From positions 1-6,270 of the forward strand of contig JAMWDA010000093.1 in assembly GCA_023818995.1 (NCBI GenBank): a DNA stretch of 6,270 nucleotides, in the 5' to 3' direction. Each line of letters begins with the position of its first letter. The stretch's first letter is position 1. Shown in pieces: positions 1 to 4,637 of this stretch. The translations under genes were made by a program, and so were the position numbers. Below the pieces are notes generated by a model that worked only from the letters and a program-made list of their open reading frames with translations, was not told where the DNA came from and ran no database searches. Origin of the DNA: Candidatus Omnitrophota bacterium. GTDB lineage: Bacteria > Omnitrophota > Gorgyraeia > Duberdicusellales > 4484-171.

Positions 1-1
1 G

Positions 2-136
2 AGATTTCCAGAAGTAGATGAAGGCGTGCTTAACCTGCCGCCAATAAGACTTGAAACACTGCTTAAAGAATGCTATAAAGAAGAAGACAAAGGTGGATAC
101 GATGTACCTATATCAGTCCTCATAGCCCGCACATAA
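2..136 (+). CDS. 3' end of an unrecognised protein-coding gene (partial)
   Basis: An open frame enters the window and ends at TAA 134-136, giving 44 C-terminal residues. The readable part includes RFPEVDEGVLNLPPIRLETL and ends DVPISVLIART. It is acidic to mixed in charge, has no membrane segment, and contains one cysteine (in LLKECYKEE). Codon choice is somewhat more GC-rich (CTG, CCG, GTG, CGC) than in the genes downstream. I do not recognise the family and the N-terminus is outside the window, so no function is assigned. The -35 box of the next unit starts two bases after its stop, so the following small genes appear to have their own promoter. That this is a real coding end is fairly likely; its identity is unknown. 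Confidence 0.6.
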   Translation, partial: RFPEVDEGVLNLPPIRLETLLKECYKEEDKGGYDVPISVLIART

Positions 137-138
137 AG

Positions 139-167
139 TTGACAATTTCTTATTATTTTAGTAAACT
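139..167 (+). promoter_or_regulatory. Sigma70-like promoter of the lysine-rich peptide unit, with palindrome over the -10
   Basis: A perfect -35 hexamer TTGACA lies at 139-144. Exactly 17 bases later is TAAACT (162-167), a 4/6 match to TATAAT. The predicted transcript would begin near 174, leaving a leader of roughly 15 bases that is almost entirely the ribosome binding site. The -10 is embedded in TTTAGT-AA-ACTAAA (157-170), six-base arms around two bases, which could be an operator. No other promoter of this quality is seen in front of the two small genes. Confidence 0.6.
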
Positions 168-188
168 AAATATAAAAGGAGGTGAGTG

Positions 189-251
189 ATGGCAGTGAAA
201 AAAGCTAAGAAGCCTGCTAAAAAAGTTACAACCAAAAAGAAGAAAAAATAG
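189..251 (+). CDS. 20-residue lysine-rich peptide 1
   Basis: ATG at 189, stop TAG at 249-251, 20 codons. Eleven of 20 residues are lysine; the order is a short MAV start, an AKKPAKK segment, VTT, then five terminal lysines. The AKKPAKK pattern resembles lysine/alanine/proline tails of histone H1-like and chlamydial Hc-type proteins, but here it stands alone without a folded domain. A near-perfect Shine-Dalgarno (AGGAGGTGA, 177-185) precedes the ATG, and a dedicated promoter lies just upstream. An in-frame GTG at 186 is too close to the SD to be preferred. Its stop overlaps the SD of the next gene, so the two are probably translated as a pair. The likely role is binding nucleic acid or another polyanion; this is inference from composition. 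A coding role is favoured because promoter, SD, start, stop and terminator are all in place. Confidence 0.7.
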   Translation: MAVKKAKKPAKKVTTKKKKK

Positions 252-260
252 GAGGGGATA

Positions 261-323
261 ATGAAGTGTGGTGCTAAAAGGAAAACAAGTAAGAGTAAAT
301 CAACTAAGAAGAAAAAGAAATAA
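261..323 (+). CDS. 20-residue lysine-rich peptide 2
   Basis: ATG at 261, stop TAA at 321-323, again exactly 20 codons. It begins MKCGAKRK, continues with alternating Lys/Ser/Thr (TSKSKST) and ends in five lysines; ten residues are Lys and one Arg. A single cysteine at position 3 (in KCG) is the only feature suggesting metal binding, disulfide formation or modification. The SD AGGAGG (250-255) overlaps the stop codon of peptide 1, with five bases to the ATG. The same length and the same K5 end as peptide 1, but a different body, suggest either an ancient duplication or selection for the same physical property. The Ser/Thr-Lys alternation could allow phosphorylation, which is inference. An intrinsic terminator follows 24 bases later. 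Confidence 0.68.
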   Translation: MKCGAKRKTSKSKSTKKKKK

Positions 324-347
324 ACTTCTTAAGTAAATTTATAAGAT

Positions 348-381
348 GGCCCGCCAATTAAATAGCGGGCCTTAAGTTTTT
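348..381 (+). terminator. Intrinsic terminator closing the lysine-rich peptide unit
   Basis: A perfect 7-bp stem GGCCCGC (348-354) / GCGGGCC (365-371), all G/C, encloses a 10-base AT loop and is followed by TTAAG and then five T (377-381). In this AT-rich setting it is the clearest GC stem in the window. It isolates the two small genes from the hypA-like gene, whose ATG begins only seven bases after the T tract. Confidence 0.8.
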
Positions 382-387
382 ATAGTT

Positions 388-642
388 ATGCATGAATACT
401 ATTTAGCGAAATCAGTTTTGGATAGCGTTTTAGAAAAAATAAGCTTATTTAAGGATTGCCAAAAAATAACTTTTATTAAATTAAAGATAGGAAAGTTAAA
501 AATGGTAACAGCTGAGCTTTTTAGAGAAACTTTTAATCGCATAGCTAAGGGAACATTATGTGAAGGAGCTTGTTTAGATGTAGAGATAGTAGAAGGAGAT
601 AGTTTGATAGTAGAAAATATTGAAGGAGATTTTAAGGATTAA
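388..642 (+). CDS. hypA: HypA-like nickel metallochaperone lacking the zinc-ribbon domain
   Basis: The 84-residue product begins MHEYYLAKSVLDSVLEKI and continues to KLKIGKLKMVTAELFRETFNR and KGTLCEGACLDVEIVEGD, matching the HypA/HybF nickel-binding fold. The family's Ni(II) ligand is the N-terminal MHE motif (His2), which is present. HypA delivers nickel for [NiFe]-hydrogenase, and in some bacteria urease, with HypB. Full-length HypA is about 110-140 residues and carries two CxxC pairs in a zinc ribbon between the 'LxIE' strand and a short C-terminal strand. Here the chain passes straight from LDVEIV to EGDSLIVENIE, which resembles the normal end, so the ribbon seems removed in frame; the only cysteines are C23, C58 and C62. 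ATG 388 is fixed by the MHE motif, but no SD is visible and the preceding terminator ends seven bases earlier. No hypB or hydrogenase gene lies nearby. It could be a divergent paralogue or a degenerating copy. Confidence 0.75.
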   Translation: MHEYYLAKSVLDSVLEKISLFKDCQKITFIKLKIGKLKMVTAELFRETFNRIAKGTLCEGACLDVEIVEGDSLIVENIEGDFKD

Positions 643-665
643 TAATTTATCTTCTTTTCTTTAGG

Positions 666-674
666 TTATCCACA
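666..674 (+). other. Isolated consensus DnaA-box 9-mer
   Basis: TTATCCACA is an exact match to the DnaA box consensus. It sits in the 77-bp gap between the hypA-like gene and the radical-SAM gene, just upstream of an AT stretch (TATATAAAAAT, 676-686) that could serve as the -10 region for the operon. It is a single box, with no cluster around it and no dnaA/dnaN nearby, so it is not an origin. A role in DnaA-dependent transcription control is possible; chance occurrence is equally plausible. Confidence 0.3.
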
Positions 675-719
675 ATATATAAAAATAGACACCCCGAAAA
701 ATAATTCAAAAAATAAAAT

Positions 720-1439
720 ATGGCTTATTTTTATGGCCCAATATCCTCACGACGTTTAGGATGGTCGTTGGGAGTAGATTTACTTCCTGATAAAATATGT
801 AGTTTCCAATGCTTGTATTGTCAAGTGGGTAGAACCGTTAAGAAAACTATGCGCCGTTTTACCTACGTAGATATGAAGAAGTTCTCTAAAGAGCTTAATG
901 AAATATTGAGATCAGGTTGTTTAATAGATTACATTACCATTTCAGGGAAAGGTGAACCAACGCTTCATAAAAATTTAGATATTATAATAAAAACAATTAA
1001 AAAGATATCAAACTATAATTATCCTGTATGTGTAATTACTAATTCTTCTCTCTTATATAGAAAAGATGTGCGTAGAGAACTTAAAGATGCTGATTTGGTT
1101 ATCCCATCCTTAGATGCACCTAACGAAGATATTTTTAAACAAATAGATTCACCACATAATTTTGTTTCTTATGCTAAACTATTAGAGGGACTAATAGCTT
1201 TTAGAAGAGAGTTTAAAGGTAAGATTTGGTTAGAAATAATGTTGGTAAAAGGAATAAATGATAGCGAAGAGTGCGCTAAAGATTTTAAAAAAATTATTAA
1301 AAGATTAAATCCTGATAAGGTCCAAATTAATCTTCCTGTAAGGACATCTCCTTTTACTCAAAAATCTCTTATTCCTTCAATTGCTACAATAAAAAGATTC
1401 TGTAAAATTATAGGGGATAATGTAGAAGTCGTATTATGA
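720..1439 (+). CDS. Radical SAM protein, COG0731 / TYW1-like family
   Basis: The 239-residue protein has the cluster-binding motif CX3CX2C at C27, C31 and C34 (KICSFQCLYCQ), which holds a [4Fe-4S] cluster to cleave S-adenosylmethionine. It is preceded by YGPISSRRLGWSLGVDLLP, a diagnostic start of this family. Further motifs are ISGKGEPTLHKNLD (about 74-87; the GxGEPT SAM-binding segment), VITNSSLL, a DLVIPSLDAP strand and EIMLVKGIND. The family is related to the tRNA wybutosine enzyme TYW1, but the bacterial short forms have no settled substrate, so none is assigned. No extra cluster domain is visible. The start ATG 720 is supported by homology although no SD is seen. The TGA stop overlaps the ATG of the next gene by four bases (ATGA), indicating translational coupling. 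It is probably the first gene of a five-gene transcript. Confidence 0.85.
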   Translation: MAYFYGPISSRRLGWSLGVDLLPDKICSFQCLYCQVGRTVKKTMRRFTYVDMKKFSKELNEILRSGCLIDYITISGKGEPTLHKNLDIIIKTIKKISNYNYPVCVITNSSLLYRKDVRRELKDADLVIPSLDAPNEDIFKQIDSPHNFVSYAKLLEGLIAFRREFKGKIWLEIMLVKGINDSEECAKDFKKIIKRLNPDKVQINLPVRTSPFTQKSLIPSIATIKRFCKIIGDNVEVVL

Positions 1440-2110
1440 ATATAGGAGAGCGGGTAAAAAAAATTCTAAATGAGGTTCCAAATTATTTAAAAGTTGTGGC
1501 TGCTACTAAGGGTAGAAGCACAGAGGAAATCAACGAAGCTATTGAGAGTGGGATAAATTTTATAGGAGAAAATTATCTTCAAGAAGCAGAAAGTAAATAT
1601 AAACTTATTAAAAAAGATGTGAAGTGGCATTTTATTGGTCATTTGCAAAAAAATAAAGTAAAGAAGGTGGTTAGATTATTTGATATGATAGAGACTTTAG
1701 ATTCTTTAGATTTGGCAGAAATAATAAATAAAGAGTGTTCCAAGATAGGTAAGGTTATGCCAGTTTTAATTGAGATTAATTCTGCAGGCGAACTACAGAA
1801 AAGTGGAGTTTTATTTGAAGATTTGCAAAAAATAGTAGAAGGATTGCTCAATTTTAAGTATATTAAAGTTAAAGGGTTAATGACGATGGGACCGGTTGTA
1901 AAAGATGTTGAGGAAATTAGACCGTTTTTTATAAAAACTAAAGAAGCTTTTGAGAAAATAAAAAGTTTATACAAAAATGACTTGCAATGGGAAGAGTTAT
2001 CTATGGGTATGAGTGATACTTATAGAATAGCGATTGAGGAAGGAGCTACAATAGTGCGTATAGGTAGAGCAATTTTTGAAGATAATTATGAGAATAAAGA
2101 TAGTTTTTGA
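1436..2110 (+). CDS. yggS: YggS/PLPBP-family pyridoxal-phosphate homeostasis protein
   Basis: The 224-residue product is a full-length member of the YggS/PROSC family, a single-domain TIM barrel like the N-terminal half of alanine racemase. It binds PLP without known catalysis and buffers the free cofactor. The Schiff-base lysine is K25 in VVAATKGR (AVSKTKP in many relatives). Other family motifs are IGENYLQEAESK (43-54), WHFIGHLQKNKVK (64-76), EINSAGELQKSGV, LMTMGP, SMGMSD (189-194) and VRIGRAIF (207-214), where R208 and G210 contribute to the phosphate-binding site. It starts within the stop of the radical-SAM gene, and its own 3' end overlaps the next gene by 23 bases. Close packing suggests co-expression; whether PLP buffering serves the neighbours is not shown. 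Confidence 0.93.
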   Translation: MNIGERVKKILNEVPNYLKVVAATKGRSTEEINEAIESGINFIGENYLQEAESKYKLIKKDVKWHFIGHLQKNKVKKVVRLFDMIETLDSLDLAEIINKECSKIGKVMPVLIEINSAGELQKSGVLFEDLQKIVEGLLNFKYIKVKGLMTMGPVVKDVEEIRPFFIKTKEAFEKIKSLYKNDLQWEELSMGMSDTYRIAIEEGATIVRIGRAIFEDNYENKDSF

Positions 2111-2792
2111 TAAGGATACTGAGGATAAAAATCTTATAGGAGGATGGGGAATAACTTATTTAGTGGATAATAGTTTATTGTTCGATACAGGGGAAAAGGG
2201 AGAATACATAATAAATAACTTTAAAATACTCAATGTGGATATAAATAAAATAGATAATATTTTTATCTCCCATAATCATTGGGATCATTTGAGCGGATTA
2301 GAAGATTTATTAAAAATTATTTCTAATAATGTAAATGTATGGGTTTGTGCGGATACCTTTGAGGAGTTGAAGAATTTTAATTGCAATTTAAGAAAAGTGG
2401 ATAATTTTGAAAAGATAAAGGAAAGAATTTATACCACAGGTTGTTTTAAGATTAACTATAAAGGTAAAGTTATATTTGAACAGGCATTGATATTAGAGAC
2501 AGATAAGGGTTTATCTATTATCTCCGGATGCGCTCATATGGGGGTTCTTCAACTTATAGCGAAAGTTAAAGAATTGTTTCCTAAAGATAATATTTATTCT
2601 TTTGTTGGTGGTATGCATCTTATTGATAAGGATAATCGGCTAATAGAATATATTGTTGAAGAGATAGCTAAACTAGGAATAGAAAGATTGTTTCTCGGTC
2701 ATTGCACAGGTTATCAGTCCACAACTCTATTTAAACATATTTATAAGGAAAGAGCGAAAAATATATCTGTTGGGATGGAGATAGAGGTTTAA
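2088..2792 (+). CDS. Metallo-beta-lactamase-fold hydrolase, COG1237 type
   Basis: The protein has 234 residues from ATG 2088. An in-frame TTG at 2076 would add four residues, but relatives begin MRIK(I/V), so the ATG is chosen. Motifs: GWGITYLVD (19-27), LLFDTGEKGE (30-39), the binuclear-metal site SHNHWDH (H62, H64, D66, H67), GCAHMG (H150), GGMHL (H177) and LGHCTG (H205). These are the hallmarks of the COG1237 subgroup, often named 7,8-dihydropterin-6-yl-methyl-4-(beta-D-ribofuranosyl)aminobenzene 5'-phosphate synthase-like after an archaeal pterin enzyme. In bacteria the substrate is unknown, so hydrolase is the safe call. No signal peptide, so probably cytoplasmic. It overlaps yggS by 23 bases and is followed four bases later by the lipoprotein gene. 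Confidence 0.88.
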   Translation: MRIKIVFDKDTEDKNLIGGWGITYLVDNSLLFDTGEKGEYIINNFKILNVDINKIDNIFISHNHWDHLSGLEDLLKIISNNVNVWVCADTFEELKNFNCNLRKVDNFEKIKERIYTTGCFKINYKGKVIFEQALILETDKGLSIISGCAHMGVLQLIAKVKELFPKDNIYSFVGGMHLIDKDNRLIEYIVEEIAKLGIERLFLGHCTGYQSTTLFKHIYKERAKNISVGMEIEV

Positions 2793-2796
2793 ATTT

Positions 2797-3147
2797 ATGA
2801 GTTTAGGAAGAATCTTAATTATAATTAGCTGTTTTATTTTCACAAGTTGTGCGAAATTGAAAGATTACATATCAACGGAGAGAGGTTTTTTAAATGTTCG
2901 CATAAAAAAGTCATTCGGACAAGGTGAAGATATTAAGAATTATTATGTAACGGATGAGGGATTTATTATAAATAGAGGGGATAGCAAAGAGTATGTATAT
3001 AAGATTTTAGGCAGGCCTGAGAATATCAAAACATCCTTAGAAGGAGAAGAATTCTGGACGTACGAAGAGAGGAAATTAGAAATTTATTTTGATGATGGTT
3101 ATGTTAGAAGTATCGTATTTAAAGATAGAACAGCTAAGGAAAAATAA
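2797..3147 (+). CDS. Small lipoprotein with a BamE/SmpA-like C-terminal domain
   Basis: The product has 116 residues. Residues 1-17 form a signal peptide (SLGR, then the hydrophobic ILIIISCFIF) ending in the lipobox FTSC, so C18 should be lipidated and the protein membrane-anchored, facing the periplasm. After a basic linker, residues about 54-110 read IINRGDSKEYVYKILGRPEN, then EEFWTYEERKLEIYFDDG and VRSIVFKD. This 'GDSKEEVLxxLGxPxx ... W.Y....l.v.F.dgkV' pattern is typical of the BamE/SmpA/OmlA-like fold found in many outer-membrane and cell-envelope lipoproteins. BamE itself belongs to the outer-membrane assembly complex; this protein is not shown to be its orthologue. An AGAGG (2784-2788) at suitable spacing supports ATG 2797. 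The 3' end overlaps the glycosylase gene. Confidence 0.75.
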   Translation: MSLGRILIIISCFIFTSCAKLKDYISTERGFLNVRIKKSFGQGEDIKNYYVTDEGFIINRGDSKEYVYKILGRPENIKTSLEGEEFWTYEERKLEIYFDDGYVRSIVFKDRTAKEK

Positions 3148-3727
3148 ACGGCGCAAAGATTTTTTTAGACAGAATGCTGAGTTAGTAGCTAAAGAGTTAT
3201 TAGGAGATTATTTGGTATTGCTGAAAAATAAAGATACATTGATAGGTGTTATAGTAGAGACAGAAGCCTATCTTGGTGTAAACGATGATGCCTCGCATGC
3301 TTTTGGAGGGAAGATTACCGAGCGAAATAAGATTATGTATTGTGATGGTGGAGTAATTTACGTTTATCTTATTTATGGTAAATACTTCTGTTTTAACATA
3401 GTTGTTTCTAAGAAAGATGACCCCCAAAGCGTTTTTATCCGTGCAGTTGAGCCTATCTTGGGGATAGAGACTATGAAAAAAAATAGGGGAATTTCTAATC
3501 TGCGTAATCTTACCAATGGACCTTGTCGTTGGACACAGGCATTTGGTATAGATAAATATTTTTTAGGTAAAAGTATATGTGGGAATGAGATATTTATTTC
3601 AAGAGATACCTATAAGGAATTTCCTATAGGTATAGCAAAGAGAATAGGTATAGAGTATGCCTTTAATTCCAAGGATCTTCCTTTACGTTTCTATATCAAA
3701 AGTAACACTTTTGTTTCCAAGAACTAA
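3101..3727 (+). CDS. mpg: 3-methyladenine DNA glycosylase (AAG/MPG family)
   Basis: From ATG 3101 the product is 208 residues, the usual length. AAG excises alkylated or deaminated purines (3-methyladenine, 7-methylguanine, hypoxanthine) to start base excision repair. Family motifs are nearly complete: VIVETEAYLG (51-60, with the catalytic-type Glu E55 and stacking Tyr Y57), DDASHAFGG (H66), TERNKIMY, IYVYLIYGKYFCFNIV (86-101, with N99), FIRAVEPILG (R114), LTNGPCRWTQAFGI (137-150) and a C-terminal KRIGIEYA...LPLRFYIK. Conservation of the active site argues for a working enzyme. The start is uncertain: the homologous part begins near RRKDFFRQ (3149 onward), but no ATG, GTG or TTG lies between there and ATG 3101. 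The most economical start overlaps the lipoprotein gene by 47 bases. ATGs at 3095 and 3092 and TTG 3089 are alternatives. Last gene of the packed block. Confidence 0.93.
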   Translation: MLEVSYLKIEQLRKNKRRKDFFRQNAELVAKELLGDYLVLLKNKDTLIGVIVETEAYLGVNDDASHAFGGKITERNKIMYCDGGVIYVYLIYGKYFCFNIVVSKKDDPQSVFIRAVEPILGIETMKKNRGISNLRNLTNGPCRWTQAFGIDKYFLGKSICGNEIFISRDTYKEFPIGIAKRIGIEYAFNSKDLPLRFYIKSNTFVSKN

Positions 3728-3823
3728 TTTTTATTTATCGTCAATTTTTATATTTGGTTTTCGTTAAAATAATTATAATCTATAGTAAGTGGGTAAATTG
3801 TGGTTTAGGGGTGTTTTTTAATG

Positions 3824-3967
3824 CTAATAATGAATGACCAATACTTCTTTTCTCCCAAATATCTTTCCTAATAACCTACCACAACCAGAACAAACTGCTT
3901 ATTTTTTCTTGTATGGCTCTAACCGTAAGTGTAATCTTTTTGTATCTCATTGATATGATTTCTACAT
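3824..3967 (-). pseudogene. N-terminal remnant of an ISL3-like transposase
   Basis: On the minus strand, one continuous frame from ATG 3967 reads M*KSYQ*DTKRLHLRLEPYKKK*AVCSGCG, then RLLGKIFGRKEVLVIHY* (* = stop). The pattern 'KRLHLRLEPYKKK-xAVCSGCG ... RKEVLV' matches the start of ISL3/COG3464-type transposases, where a CxxCG zinc finger is followed by K.V.VRDLP. The stops are TAG, TGA and TAA, and the first and third would each revert to a Gln codon by one C/T transition. Only about 45 of the roughly 400 residues of such enzymes remain before the glycosylase 3' end is approached, so it is both truncated and inactivated. No terminal inverted repeats or target duplication could be recognised. 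The family call rests on motif likeness only. Confidence 0.4.
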
Positions 3968-4138
3968 TTTATAAAATTTAAATTCATCTATAACCTCTCT
4001 GTAGATAAAATTAACTCCTAAATTATAACTCTTTTCACTGAGAAGTGCCATTTTTTCTATTTCTTTATTTTTCAAATAGCTTACAAAAATACTCTTTCCT
4101 AAATTACCTAATGGTTGTGGGAAGTAAGCAATAACCAT
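3962..4138 (-). pseudogene. Unrecognised 58-codon frame upstream of the transposase remnant
   Basis: ATG 4138 to TAG 3962 on the minus strand encodes 58 residues starting MVIAYFPQPLGNLGKS, with a charged middle (YLKNKEIEKMALLSEKSYNL) and the end GVNFIYREVIDEFKFYKM. Its composition is protein-like, but there is no SD and the family is not recognised. It is in the same frame as the transposase remnant that follows, and its last Met codon is that remnant's probable start. It could be the tail of another broken gene read through upstream, or a small real gene. It overlaps the receiver-like remnant on the opposite strand only at 4112-4138, so an insertion junction may lie there. Confidence 0.3.
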
Positions 4139-4339
4139 TACTGGGTGGAGAATGTAAAGAATTTAGTAAGAGAGTAGTAATAATCACAGGTTATACCTAA
4201 ACATATCAGAGGTTTTCTAAGAATACAGAGAGATGAAAATATCCAATTATTTTGGCAACCGTTCCTTCAAATTTTAAGATTGTATTTACCTATAAAATGG
4301 TATAATACTTTTAAACGGCAAAAGAGTGATGTTAAATAA
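4112..4339 (+). pseudogene. Possible response-regulator receiver remnant
   Basis: Two plus-strand frames together look like the second half of a receiver (CheY-like) domain. In one frame 4142-4195 gives LLGGECKEFSKRVVIITGYT and a stop. In another, open from 4184 to TAA 4337, the text continues IPKHIRGFLRIQRDENIQLF, then WQPFLQILRLYLPI and a basic end. 'VVIITGYT' resembles beta-4 with the conserved Thr, and 'NIQLFWQPF' resembles beta-5 and the K-P-F motif, with Gln in place of the conserved Lys. Three consecutive stops (TAG TAA TAA, 4175-4183) lie in the second frame, and a frameshift near 4190 is needed to join the parts. The phosphorylated Asp half is not found. The family is an inference; that this is decayed coding sequence is more secure. 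Confidence 0.33.
4280..4306 (+). promoter_or_regulatory. Candidate promoter with extended -10 element
   Basis: TGGTATAAT (4298-4306) is a perfect TATAAT with the TGn extension, preceded at 15 bases by TTGTAT (4280-4285). It would start a transcript near 4313, leading after about 80 bases to the membrane-protein remnant at 4395. AT-rich sequence produces many -10 look-alikes, but the complete extended match is uncommon. Confidence 0.45.
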
Positions 4340-4394
4340 ATTTAAAGGCAATTCTTCAAAAATAGGGGTTTACTTTTTTGGTTAGGGGGTATTT

Positions 4395-4626
4395 ATGATA
4401 AATCCCAAGATTAGTTTAGCAGGTAGGGCAATAGGGATACTTGCTATTATTATTTTTGTAGGAGGTATTGTATATTTTGACCATATTCTTTGGTGAAAAA
4501 GTTATTTGGATATTTTTATCAGTTTTATTTGGTGCGATAGGATTATTTTTTATTTATTGGGCAATAAAGTTATTAGATTATGGAGACAATGCTAAATGCA
4601 TAAAAAACAATTCTTGGGTAATATAG
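4395..4626 (+). pseudogene. Frameshifted small two-helix membrane protein
   Basis: ATG 4395, after an AGGGGG SD (4384-4389, five bases away), opens a 33-codon frame: MINPKISLAGRAIG, then a hydrophobic run ILAIIIFVGGIVYF, ending at TGA 4494. Skipping one base near 4465-4476 joins it to a second frame, ending at TAG 4624, that reads LTIFFGEKVIWIFLSVLFGA, then IGLFFIYWAIKLLDYGDN. The fused product of about 76 residues would have two membrane helices with a short charged turn (GEK), a plausible natural protein. I take this as a single-base insertion in a small inner-membrane protein of unknown function. A +1 programmed shift or two separate peptides (the second from TTG 4477) are alternatives. 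No family is recognised. Confidence 0.45.
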
Positions 4627-4637
4627 AAGTGTTGCTA

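Noticed and set aside
1639..1974. Open frame of 111 codons on the minus strand
   Set aside because: It lies wholly within yggS, whose plus-strand product has all family motifs; its translation shows no recognisable domain. Shadow frame.
2076..2087. TTG 2076 as start of the metallo-beta-lactamase-fold gene
   Set aside because: ATG 2088 gives the family's normal MRIK start; the TTG adds four residues without an SD.
3089..3100. TTG 3089 or ATG 3092/3095 as start of the glycosylase
   Set aside because: They only add a Met-rich head and lengthen the overlap with the lipoprotein gene; ATG 3101 is the nearest standard start to the homologous region.
3200..3427. Open frame of 75 codons on the minus strand
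   Set aside because: Antisense to the conserved core of the AAG glycosylase; no meaning of its own.
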